From Candidatus Melainabacteria bacterium (lineage in GTDB: Bacteria > Cyanobacteriota > Vampirovibrionia > Obscuribacterales > Obscuribacteraceae), in contig JADJWK010000003.1 in the NCBI GenBank assembly GCA_016716405.1, forward strand, positions 372,001 through 436,000: a DNA stretch of 64,000 nt, in the 5' to 3' direction. How positions within the stretch are numbered: the first letter of the stretch is position 1; each line of letters begins with the position of its first letter. Under the pieces are notes generated by a model. The model was not told the DNA's origin and made no database searches. It saw only the letters and a list, made by a program, of their open reading frames with translations. The position numbers and the translations under genes were made by a program. Below, in pieces: positions 1-7,703 of this stretch.

Positions 1-882
1 CTGAGCAAGAGCTGGCAGGCAGCGCTTTCGGCTCATAAAGGATTTCTCCTGGCCGCTCTCCTGATGTTTCTCATGGTTCCCTTCCAGAACGCCCACCGGT
101 GGCAGCTTCTTGCCTCGGCGGTGGGGCTCCGGGAGCCTCTTCTGAAGATGACCCAGTACTGCTATGTCGGCCTCTTTTTCAATCTCTTCCTGCCTTCCAC
201 CGTCGGAGGCGATTTCAGCCGCTGTTATTATCTCTCCAGGGGAACCGGCAAATATATGCATGCCGCCTCGTCGGTTCTTGTGGACCGAGCCATGGGTCTG
301 GCTGTGCTCCTGCTTTTCGCCACTCTGGGCATTCTCCTGGGACCGGGCGGAAGCGGCCTGCCTCTGGAGCTCAAGGTCCCCATATTCGGCGCTACTCTCG
401 GTGTATATCTTATTACCCCCTTCTTGCCCCAGCTCAGCAACAAGATCCTGGGAGAGAGCAGCTGGGTGAGTCGCAAGCTCAATAACAGCTCGGCGAGCAT
501 CTACTGGCAGGACAAGGGTCTCATTGCCATGACCCTGCTCCTTTCGGTGGCCATGCAGATCGTGATTGTCATCTGTCATATCGCGGTGGGCCTGGCTCTC
601 GGTCTGAACGACGTGCCGATCTGGTATTACTTCGTCTTCTATCCCTCGGTGGCGGTGCTCGGATTCGTAACGCCAAGCATCAATGGCATCGGGGTGCGCG
701 AGTGGGCTTATACTTATTTCCTCAGCCTCATGGGGGTCGAGCCTGCTACCGCCCTTACCTATGCGATCATCTGGTTCGGGCTCATCACCACGAGCTCCCT
801 GGTTGGTGGGATAGTCTATGTTGGCGGGCACTTCAAGCCACCCAGCAAAGAAAGCGATACAGTACCGATCGAGACTCTCTAG
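1..882 (+). CDS. UPF0104/LPG-synthase-TM-like membrane protein (5' partial)
   Basis: Integral membrane protein of the lysylphosphatidylglycerol-synthase transmembrane (UPF0104, AglD-like flippase) family. The frame is open from base 1, so the start lies outside the window; 293 residues are visible. At least six hydrophobic segments can be seen. The family hallmark LPSTVGGDFSR lies near visible residues 64-74, and a second conserved-looking NGIGVREW follows near residue 220. Family members sit in the inner membrane and move or modify lipid-linked molecules; the substrate cannot be read here. The stop is 19 bases before the preferred start of the CCA-adding enzyme, so the two may be co-transcribed. 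Family assignment is fairly sure, role unknown. Confidence 0.8.
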   Translation: MSKSWQAALSAHKGFLLAALLMFLMVPFQNAHRWQLLASAVGLREPLLKMTQYCYVGLFFNLFLPSTVGGDFSRCYYLSRGTGKYMHAASSVLVDRAMGLAVLLLFATLGILLGPGGSGLPLELKVPIFGATLGVYLITPFLPQLSNKILGESSWVSRKLNNSSASIYWQDKGLIAMTLLLSVAMQIVIVICHIAVGLALGLNDVPIWYYFVFYPSVAVLGFVTPSINGIGVREWAYTYFLSLMGVEPATALTYAIIWFGLITTSSLVGGIVYVGGHFKPPSKESDTVPIETL

Positions 883-901
883 TCTCCAGAAGAGCAAGAG
901 T

Positions 902-2335
902 ATGCGCTGTCCGGAAAGTTTGAGAATGCTTTCTGACGGGCTTGTCAGCCGGGTCAGCCGGCTTGCCGCGGACCGGGGAGCCTCGATCTATCTTGTCGGT
1001 GGCTATGTTCGGGACGCCGTACTGGGCAAACTGGAGGGCAAGAAGGACCTGGATTTTGCCGTGGCGGACAGAAAGGCTATCGATCTGGCCCGGGCCATTG
1101 CCGACAATCTCCAGGGTCACTTCGTACTGCTCGATGAGGTCAACGATACGGCCCGGGTGGTCCTCGAGGACGGTACGGTGATCGACTTTGCCGGTTGTCT
1201 CGGCGGCACCATCGAAACCGATTTATCAAGACGCGACTTCACCATCAATTCCCTTGCCTGGTCGGCGAGCCAGCCTGATGTCCTTCTCGATCCCACAGGC
1301 GGCATGGCCGATATCGAGAGACGTCTGGTCAGAGCGGTCAGCGAAAAGGCTTTCGAGGAAGACCCCCTGCGTCTTCTCCGGGCATTTCGATTCAGCGCCA
1401 GGCTGGGCTTCGATATCGACGAGACGACCATGGTATTTATCGAAAAGCACCGGCAGAGCCTCGCCGGTGTGGCTGTCGAGAGGATCAACTACGAGCTTTT
1501 CGCCCTTCTCGGCGAGCCCGGCTCCGGCGACACCCTGGAGCGAATGGGCGCCCTGGAGCTCCTCGATGTAGTCTTTCCCGAGCTGACCGAGTGCAGGCGT
1601 GTGACCGCCAACGCTTTTCACCATCTGGGCTTGTTCGATCACAGTATCGAGGCAGTACGACAAATGGAGATGGCGCTTCCGGGGCTTCCCGGCTGGGTGA
1701 GGGAGTCGGCGGAGCAGGAGCTTTCTTTCGGTATCTCCAGACTGGCCGCCACCAAGCTGGCTTGCCTCCTGCACGATATAGGCAAGCCCGCCACCTGGAG
1801 TATCACCGAGGAAGGCAGGCATACTTTCTATGGTCACGACGGAGTCGGCGCCGAAATGGCCGAGCCGCTGGCCGAGAGGATGAAGTGGTCCAGACCTGTG
1901 ACCCGCCTGATCATCAAGCTGATCAAATGGCACCTCCGGCCCGGGCAGCTCTTCCATAATGGGGAGCCGAGCCTGAAGGCGGTGAGCCGCTTCTATCGCA
2001 ATATAGGCGATGATCTGCCCGAGTTGATGATGCTCGCCTACGGCGATCTCGGCGCTACCAGGGGCGATGGTCTGACCCCTGAAGTGAGGGGGAGTCTCAG
2101 CCGAAACTTCGATGGCCTTCTCAGCGGGTTCGTCCTATATAAGGAAGAGCGCAAGAGAACACCGAGGCTCCTGAACGGCAGAGATATTATGAGCCTGCTT
2201 TCTTTGCAACCCGGTCCGATGGTGGGCGATCTACTGGAGTCCCTGGATGACGCCCAGGCGGCGGGCGAAGTCCAGGATCGCTTGCAGGCAGAGGTTTTCG
2301 TCCGGGATCTTTACGTCAAAAAGTATTGCGGATAA
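902..2335 (+). CDS. cca: CCA-adding enzyme / poly(A) polymerase-type tRNA nucleotidyltransferase with HD domain
   Basis: Class II nucleotidyltransferase that adds or repairs the 3' CCA of tRNAs. The N-terminal head carries YLVGGYVRDAVLG and the metal-binding KDLDFAV. These are followed by SRRDFTINSLAW and DPLRLLRAFRFSARLGF, typical of the neck/RNA-binding region. An HD phosphohydrolase domain follows (LACLLHDIGKPATW, then GHDGVGAEMAEPLA). The frame is open upstream, overlapping the previous gene. I prefer the ATG at 902 because AGAAGAGCAAGAG lies just before it; the ATG at 926 is an alternative. The tRNA-Asn in this window does not encode CCA, consistent with a need for this enzyme. CCA versus A-adding specificity cannot be decided by eye. 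Confidence 0.92.
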   Translation: MRCPESLRMLSDGLVSRVSRLAADRGASIYLVGGYVRDAVLGKLEGKKDLDFAVADRKAIDLARAIADNLQGHFVLLDEVNDTARVVLEDGTVIDFAGCLGGTIETDLSRRDFTINSLAWSASQPDVLLDPTGGMADIERRLVRAVSEKAFEEDPLRLLRAFRFSARLGFDIDETTMVFIEKHRQSLAGVAVERINYELFALLGEPGSGDTLERMGALELLDVVFPELTECRRVTANAFHHLGLFDHSIEAVRQMEMALPGLPGWVRESAEQELSFGISRLAATKLACLLHDIGKPATWSITEEGRHTFYGHDGVGAEMAEPLAERMKWSRPVTRLIIKLIKWHLRPGQLFHNGEPSLKAVSRFYRNIGDDLPELMMLAYGDLGATRGDGLTPEVRGSLSRNFDGLLSGFVLYKEERKRTPRLLNGRDIMSLLSLQPGPMVGDLLESLDDAQAAGEVQDRLQAEVFVRDLYVKKYCG

Positions 2336-2492
2336 CTAAATCCTCGCTTGGCAACCAGGTTGACGGTTAAAAGGCTTTTTTCTGGGAATAAAAATTGAGA
2401 GACGAAGCGAAGGCTCGTCGCGTTTTCAAGAGTTTTGCATAATCGCACCAGACTCCCGAAAGGGGGCGGGCCTTTCTTGAGGAATCAGTACG

Positions 2493-2753
2493 ATGTTGAA
2501 TACCAAGGTTGACAAGCTCTCCAACTACACCATCATCGCCAGGCTGGATGACGCCATCCCCCTGAACACCGAAGAATGGGTCACTGTCGAGAGAATGCTG
2601 AATCAAGTCAGTGAGTTTGTTCCCATGTCAATGCTCAATACCCTGACCGAGGCGATCATCGCTTATGCAGACGATCAAGCCCGACGTGGCTACCTGCTCG
2701 GCCAGGAAGATCTTGTCGACGAGCTCAAGAGCAAAGCGTCGAAAATAGCCTGA
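2493..2753 (+). CDS. Small orphan protein, paralogue of 19492-19773
   Basis: 86-residue protein of unknown function. It shares most of its length with the protein at 19492: both have a T/I-x-ARLD segment, then E-E/D-W-V/M-T-V-E, then a C-terminal block containing YADDQARRGYxLGQ-D/E-D. No signal peptide or membrane segment is visible; it looks like a small soluble, mostly helical protein. A GAGGAA element precedes the ATG by about ten bases. It stands alone between the CCA enzyme and a perfect terminator at 2774-2811, so it is probably monocistronic. I do not recognise the family. The paralogy makes it very likely to be a real gene. Confidence 0.8.
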   Translation: MLNTKVDKLSNYTIIARLDDAIPLNTEEWVTVERMLNQVSEFVPMSMLNTLTEAIIAYADDQARRGYLLGQEDLVDELKSKASKIA

Positions 2754-2773
2754 GTTTCCTTCCACTTTCCCGG

Positions 2774-2811
2774 TCAGCACCTCGAGCGATCGAGGTGCTG
2801 ATCGCTTTTTC
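2774..2811 (+). terminator. Rho-independent terminator after the small orphan gene
   Basis: Perfect 11-bp stem CAGCACCTCGA / TCGAGGTGCTG with a GCGA loop (2775-2800), extended by one T-A pair and followed by a CTTTTT run. It lies 20 bases after the stop at 2753 and just before the NUDIX gene, separating the two transcription units. Confidence 0.85.
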
Positions 2812-2829
2812 GGTTTATAATTGCCAATC

Positions 2830-3390
2830 ATGTATATGCGTCCATGGAAAAGAATTTCGTCCGAAAAGATTGCAGATTGCCGGGTCTTCACGGTTCATAA
2901 GCAGCTTGCCACCAGGAGTTGCACCACCGGTGAGGGCGAGCGCACCCATGATTTCTATGTTTTTCACTCAGGCGACTGGGTCAATGTGATTCCGATTACC
3001 GAAGACGGCCGGGTGGTGCTCATCGAGCAGTTCCGGCACGGCACCGAGAATTTCACTCTGGAGATACCGGGCGGCTCGGTCGACATGAGCGATCCCGATC
3101 CTCTCTTTGCGGCGGAGCGTGAGCTTCTGGAGGAGACCGGTTATCAGGCGGAAGAGTGGACGCCCCTGGGCACGACTCATCCCAACCCGGCGATTCAGAG
3201 CAATCGCTGCCACACTTACCTGGCGCGCAACATCCGTCAGGTGCGGACCCCGGTGTTCAACACCACCGAGGAGATCGCTATCAGGCTCGTTCCGGTTACC
3301 GAGATACCGGAGCTTATTAAGACCGGGGTCATAACGCACGCACTGGTCATGGTGGCATTTTATTGGCTCGATATACATAAGGGACAGTAA
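2830..3390 (+). CDS. NUDIX hydrolase, ADP-ribose pyrophosphatase-like
   Basis: Soluble hydrolase of nucleoside-diphosphate derivatives, most like ADP-ribose/NDP-sugar pyrophosphatases. The Nudix core reads LEIPGGSVD followed by AAERELLEETGYQ, with the metal-binding RELLEE intact. The spacing between the glycines and the RE is slightly longer than the classical box and has Asp where the first Glu normally sits. Upstream EQFRHGTENFTLEIPGG is typical of the ADPRase group. Start chosen at the ATG at 2830 (186 residues); an in-frame TTG at 2821 lies too close to the terminator, and ATG 2836 is another option. The stop is two bases before the next gene, so the pair is likely an operon. Confidence 0.88.
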   Translation: MYMRPWKRISSEKIADCRVFTVHKQLATRSCTTGEGERTHDFYVFHSGDWVNVIPITEDGRVVLIEQFRHGTENFTLEIPGGSVDMSDPDPLFAAERELLEETGYQAEEWTPLGTTHPNPAIQSNRCHTYLARNIRQVRTPVFNTTEEIAIRLVPVTEIPELIKTGVITHALVMVAFYWLDIHKGQ

Positions 3391-3392
3391 CC

Positions 3393-4061
3393 ATGTTTCG
3401 AATGCTGGTGTACCCGCTATCTCTTTGCGCGGTTTGTTATGGCATCTGGTTGATCATGACTTCCAATCAATGGGGCGAGGAGCGGGCTAAAGGCAGGGAC
3501 TGGCTTACCGCCGACGCTCGGCTTATCGAGACCGACATCGGGATTCGTTTCAATTTCATCAATCCAATCACTTATCCCAGGCTGCTCCTCGCTCAGCCTT
3601 CCATAACCTATACATATAAGATCGCCGGACAGAAGTTCGAGAAAGAGAGGCGCCTGCCGCCGATTCTCACCCTGGTCAGGATTTCGGTGGCCCGGAAAAT
3701 TCCGGAGGTCAAACAGCCCGATCCATCTGATATCAAAGACATCGATATAAGCCAGAACATCAGATACAACCCTCAGACCGGCAAGCCCGAGATCATGAAC
3801 CTGGATGAGCTCGTCGCTGATTCCTGGGACCAGTATTACCCGAAAGTGACGATCCGGTACGACAAGGACAATCCGGAGAACTCCTTCACGGATCCCGACA
3901 TGCTCATGGGCCAGGAGACCCTTTTGTGGTCAGGAATAGGCTGCATTATCATAGCCATCGGTTTGATCCTGGCTATGAAGTTCCACGAATGGGTCACCCG
4001 TCCCAATGACGAGAACGAACTCGATTTGCCTCCGGGTATGGCCAGTCGCGGTTTCCGATAG
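3393..4061 (+). CDS. DUF3592-type membrane protein
   Basis: 222-residue protein with one N-terminal hydrophobic segment (residues ~4-22) and one C-terminal segment (~175-196, LLWSGIGCIIIAIGLILAM). The extracytoplasmic middle looks beta-rich, with ITYTYKIAGQKF and TIRYDKDNPENS, the layout of DUF3592 proteins (W-x-T-A-x-A-x-L-I-E, then Y-x-Y, then V-x-Y-x-P-x-N-P). A second protein of the same plan lies at 57709-58257. Starts two bases after the NUDIX stop. Function unknown; no catalytic motif seen. Confidence 0.75.
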   Translation: MFRMLVYPLSLCAVCYGIWLIMTSNQWGEERAKGRDWLTADARLIETDIGIRFNFINPITYPRLLLAQPSITYTYKIAGQKFEKERRLPPILTLVRISVARKIPEVKQPDPSDIKDIDISQNIRYNPQTGKPEIMNLDELVADSWDQYYPKVTIRYDKDNPENSFTDPDMLMGQETLLWSGIGCIIIAIGLILAMKFHEWVTRPNDENELDLPPGMASRGFR

Positions 4062-4070
4062 GAATTCTGG

Positions 4071-5312
4071 TCAATTCACATAGTTGAGCGGGTTTTTCGG
4101 CTTGCCATCGATACGAACCTCGAAGTGCAGGTGCGGTCCGGTCGCGAATCCGGTTGTGCCCTCGAGGCCGAGGATATCGCCCTTGGAGACGTTATCGCCT
4201 TTGGAGACTGAAATGCTCGACAGGTGGGCGTAGAGAGTGGAGACGTTCTTGCCGTGGCTGACGATGACGACTTTGCCATAGCCGCCGTACCAGCCTGTGA
4301 AGAGCACATGACCGCTATCTGACGCCCTGATGGGCGACCGGCGTGGACCGGCCAGGTCGATGCCGGTGTGGAACTTGCGGGTCCGGAAAATCGGGTGACG
4401 GCGCCAGCCGAAAGGAGAAGTCAACTTGGCTTTGAGGGGCATCGCCATCTGTCCGGTGCCTTTCTGGTGGGGCGCGCCGGAATCGTCCCTCTCGCTGTCC
4501 GATTGCATTGCCAGAATCTGAGTCTCCAGTTGCTTGGACTGGCGCGAAAGCTCGCGCTCCGCCTGCTCGTAGAAAGCTCTTTGCTTGGCGAGGTTGCGGG
4601 CGGTCTGTTCCTGGGTGCCTTTCAGCCTGGCCATCTCCAGGGCTTTCTTGCTCATCTCAGAGATCAGGTTCCCCAGCTTGTTTTTCTCTTGATCGAGACG
4701 ATTGCGGTTGGCGGCAAGGGCTTCGCAGCGGGCCCGCATGGACTCGAGCAGGGCGCGGTCCTGGTCGGCAATCCGCTCCTGGTAGTACATCCTGTCGAGG
4801 AGCTGTTGCAGGGAGTCGGCTTGCAGGATCATCTCGAGGAAGCTCAGCCGGTGTCCCTCGTAAATCTCTCTCAGGCGCGAGGAGGCGGCAAGAACCTGGC
4901 TCTGGGCCGCGGCTTCGCTCTGGGCGAGGTTCATGCGGGTCTGGTTGATGGCATGCACAGTGGTGCTCATTCTATTCTTGCTCGACTTCATGTCCCGGTC
5001 CATTTTATGGAGCTTGTGATTGATGTCGTGCAGGCGCGTATAAGCGAGCTTCTCCTTGCGGCGAACCTCGATCATCTTTCTGTGAATCTCTTCACGTTTG
5101 GCATCCAGTTGTTTCTGCTTCTTCTCGATTTCCTGATTGTGAGCTTTGATGCTCGCAGCAGATTGCTTCTTGCCGCCTGAGGTCGCCTGGGCGGCCCGGC
5201 AGACCAGAAGGGGTTGGCTGGCTAGGAATAAGGCCAGGGAGAGCGAGACGCTCAGGGCGCTTGTTTTCGTAGAATCGGCTCGAAGCAAGGATGCTACCTG
5301 TAGGAAAGACAT
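4071..5312 (-). CDS. M23 peptidase with coiled coil (EnvC/NlpD-like murein hydrolase)
   Basis: 413-residue exported peptidoglycan-processing protein. A hydrophobic signal segment (~18-40) is followed by a very long charged coiled coil (~50-270), then a C-terminal LytM/M23 domain. The domain has FGWRRHPIFRTRKFHTGIDL (zinc ligands H and D) and GPHLHFEVRIDG (the second HxH). The order coiled coil then M23 is that of EnvC-type amidase activators and of cyanobacterial M23 division factors. Metal ligands look intact, so it could be an active endopeptidase rather than only an activator. Convergent with the DUF3592 gene, 9 bases apart. An alternative start further in is possible, as the first 17 residues are unusually polar for a signal. 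Confidence 0.9.
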   Translation of the reverse strand: MSFLQVASLLRADSTKTSALSVSLSLALFLASQPLLVCRAAQATSGGKKQSAASIKAHNQEIEKKQKQLDAKREEIHRKMIEVRRKEKLAYTRLHDINHKLHKMDRDMKSSKNRMSTTVHAINQTRMNLAQSEAAAQSQVLAASSRLREIYEGHRLSFLEMILQADSLQQLLDRMYYQERIADQDRALLESMRARCEALAANRNRLDQEKNKLGNLISEMSKKALEMARLKGTQEQTARNLAKQRAFYEQAERELSRQSKQLETQILAMQSDSERDDSGAPHQKGTGQMAMPLKAKLTSPFGWRRHPIFRTRKFHTGIDLAGPRRSPIRASDSGHVLFTGWYGGYGKVVIVSHGKNVSTLYAHLSSISVSKGDNVSKGDILGLEGTTGFATGPHLHFEVRIDGKPKNPLNYVN

Positions 5313-5544
5313 GTCATGAACCTGTCAGGTTCGACAGTTTAGCATTTACAGGCTACCGTGATCCCTCTTTGATCCTTTCTTTCATTATGACTAAACATAT
5401 GGTTGTCGAGTGTATAGACACTTGCATAGTCTCCGTACCGATGGAAGGCTCATTCAGTTGGAATTTCAAGATGTTAAACTTTAGGCTCGTTTATAAGAGG
5501 ATGCGCCGGGGCGCATTAGTTCCCATTTATATTAGGTATGTGTC

Positions 5545-6984
5545 ATGTTGAAAGAACTGGTCAAATTTCCGCTGTCTGTGGAAGGCGCCTCAAACAAAGA
5601 CTTTGTCGAGATCAAGAGCCCCTACAGCGGCGAGGCTTTCGCTTGCGTGGCCCAGGCCGACGAGAAGACCATCGATCTGGCCCTGAGCCAGGCTGAGCGG
5701 ACTTTTCGTGAGCAAATGCGCAAAATGCCGGCGCACCAGCGTTCGAAGATTCTGGCTGAGACCTCCCGCCTTCTCGATACCTATCAGGACGACCTGGCTC
5801 GCATTATCGCCCTGGAGGGCGGCAAGCCAATCAAGGACGCCCGCATCGAAGTAGCCCGGGCCGCCAACACCTTCGCCATTGCCGCCCGTGAAGCCATGCG
5901 TCTCGATGGCGAGCAGATTGCCATGGACAACCTCCCGGGAAACGAGAATCGTATGGGTATGATCCTGCGCGAGCCTATCGGTGTCGTTGGCGGTATCACA
6001 CCTTTCAATTTCCCCCTCAATCTGGTAGCGCATAAAGTGGCGCCGGCGATAGCCGGCGGCAATTGCATCGTCCTCAAGCCCTCTTCTCAAACGCCCGTAG
6101 CCAGCTTCAAGCTAGCGGCGCTCATGAAGGAAGCCGGACTGCCCGATGGCGCGTTTCTCGTGGTGCCCTGCAAGGGCTCCAGGAGCGCCGCGCTGGTGCG
6201 CGATCCGCGCCTTGCTTGCCTGACCTTCACCGGCAGCCCGGACATCGGCTGGCAGCTCCGGCAGAGCGTGCACCCCGGAACCAGGGTGATTCTGGAGCTA
6301 GGCGGTAACGCCGGTATCATCGTGCACAAAGACGCCCCTCTGGAGAAGGCCGTGCAGGCAGCCTGCCGTGGCGGGTATGCCCATGCAGGACAGGTCTGTA
6401 TCTCGGTGCAGCGTGTCTATGTCCATGAGGATATCTATGATGAGTTCGTTGAGCGCTTCACGTCCCGGGTCAAGGAGCTCAAAGTCGGTGATCCTCTGGA
6501 CGAGAGCACCGACGTGGGCCCGATGATCGACGCCGGGGCCGTGGAGAAGACCAGGCAGTGGGTCGATAAGGCTGTGGACGGCGGTGCCCGTGCCCTCACC
6601 GGCGGACCGGCTCGCCCGAACAACCTGCTCGATCCTGTGGTCCTGGTGGATACCAGAGCCGATATGGAAGTGGTGGCATGCGAGGTCTTCGGACCGGTCG
6701 TATCGGTAATGAAATATGACACCATCGAGAACGCCATCGAGGCCATGAACGACACTCGTTATGGACTTCAGGCCGGTGTATTCACCAGCGATATCAATGT
6801 CGCCTTCAAGGCGGCGCGCAGTATCGATGCCGGTGGGGTAATGGTCAACGATGCTCCTACATTCAGGGCCGACCATATGCCTTACGGTGGTCGCAAGGAG
6901 TCCGGTCTCGGTCTCGAAGGAGTGCGCTTCGCCCTCATGGAGATGACTCAGCCCAAGTTCATATGTCTCAATCTCGAAGGGTGA
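5545..6984 (+). CDS. NAD(P)-dependent aldehyde dehydrogenase
   Basis: 479-residue soluble ALDH-superfamily enzyme oxidising an aldehyde to the acid. All landmarks are present: oxyanion Asn in TPFNFPLNL, cofactor-binding VLKPSSQTP and FTGSPDIGW, the general base in LELGGN, the catalytic Cys in GQVCIS, and EVFGPV near the C terminus. Length is normal. The subgroup resembles lactaldehyde/succinate-semialdehyde/glyceraldehyde-3-phosphate dehydrogenases; the substrate cannot be chosen. Its last 22 bases overlap the start of nanE, implying translational coupling in an ALDH-nanE-rhomboid operon. About 230 bases upstream hold no gene and probably the promoter. Confidence 0.92.
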   Translation: MLKELVKFPLSVEGASNKDFVEIKSPYSGEAFACVAQADEKTIDLALSQAERTFREQMRKMPAHQRSKILAETSRLLDTYQDDLARIIALEGGKPIKDARIEVARAANTFAIAAREAMRLDGEQIAMDNLPGNENRMGMILREPIGVVGGITPFNFPLNLVAHKVAPAIAGGNCIVLKPSSQTPVASFKLAALMKEAGLPDGAFLVVPCKGSRSAALVRDPRLACLTFTGSPDIGWQLRQSVHPGTRVILELGGNAGIIVHKDAPLEKAVQAACRGGYAHAGQVCISVQRVYVHEDIYDEFVERFTSRVKELKVGDPLDESTDVGPMIDAGAVEKTRQWVDKAVDGGARALTGGPARPNNLLDPVVLVDTRADMEVVACEVFGPVVSVMKYDTIENAIEAMNDTRYGLQAGVFTSDINVAFKAARSIDAGGVMVNDAPTFRADHMPYGGRKESGLGLEGVRFALMEMTQPKFICLNLEG

Positions 6985-7703
6985 AAATCTACGATAAGGT
7001 GAAAGCCCTGCAGGGCGGATTGATCGTGTCCTGCCAGGCGAGCACCGGAGAGCCTCTCTGCAAGCCGGAGCATATCGTCGCTCTTTCCCTGACCGTCATC
7101 AATGGTGGTGCCGACGCTCTGCGGCTCGAAGGCGTGGACAATATTCGTGCCGTGCGCGCGGTGACGAGTCTTCCCATAGTCGGCATTACCAAAATCGATG
7201 GTCTGACGGCAGAGGAGCGGCTGGAGAAGGTTTTCATCACGCCGACTTTCGCAGATGCCAGACAGGTCGCGGAAGCCGGTGCCGATATCATCGCACTCGA
7301 TGCCACCGCTCGTCCTCGACCGGACGGTTTGAGCCTGGAGGAGACAATCGTCCTGATTCACCGTGAGCTCGACAGACCTGTCTGGGCCGACGTCGCCACT
7401 CTGGAAGAAGGCAAAGCCGCCTTTGTCGCCGGAGCCGATATCGTCTCCACGACTCTTTTCGGCTATACGAGCTATTGCCTGGCAGACGAGACAGAGGGAC
7501 CGGGCTTCGATCTGTTGAAGGGGCTTATCGAATCTGTCACGGTTCCGGTGATTCTCGAGGGCCGGGTCTGGCATACCGGGGATGTCGAGCGTGCCATCGA
7601 ATACGGTGCTTATGCCGTGGTGGTGGGCTCGGCAATTACCAGACCTCATTTGATAACCCGGCGTTTCCGGCAAGCCCTCATCGCCAAGAGTCTGCAAAAA
7701 TGA
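6963..7703 (+). CDS. nanE: Putative N-acylglucosamine-6-phosphate 2-epimerase
   Basis: 246-residue TIM-barrel protein of the NanE family, converting ManNAc-6-P to GlcNAc-6-P in sialic acid/ManNAc catabolism. Recognisable features: GGLIVSCQA at the N terminus, ALRLEG, GITKID, ADIIALDAT, then ADVATLEEG and VVVGSAITRP at the phosphate-binding C-terminal end. The start is the ATG at 6963 inside the 3' end of the aldehyde dehydrogenase. The stop overlaps the rhomboid start in ATGA. No nanA, nanK or sialic acid transporter is visible nearby, so the physiological role here is uncertain. It could serve amino-sugar recycling. Confidence 0.85.
   Translation: MSQSRRVKIYDKVKALQGGLIVSCQASTGEPLCKPEHIVALSLTVINGGADALRLEGVDNIRAVRAVTSLPIVGITKIDGLTAEERLEKVFITPTFADARQVAEAGADIIALDATARPRPDGLSLEETIVLIHRELDRPVWADVATLEEGKAAFVAGADIVSTTLFGYTSYCLADETEGPGFDLLKGLIESVTVPVILEGRVWHTGDVERAIEYGAYAVVVGSAITRPHLITRRFRQALIAKSLQK

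Noticed and set aside
1226..1957. 243-codon minus-strand frame
   Set aside because: Antisense to the CCA-adding enzyme, which is unambiguous.
2336..2492. Promoter TTGACG with AATAAA before the small orphan gene
   Set aside because: Spacing to any -10-like element is wrong; not strong enough to list.
5313..5544. 86-codon frame 5291-5551
   Set aside because: No ribosome site or protein-like composition; it overlaps the starts of both flanking genes. The gap is better read as promoter region.
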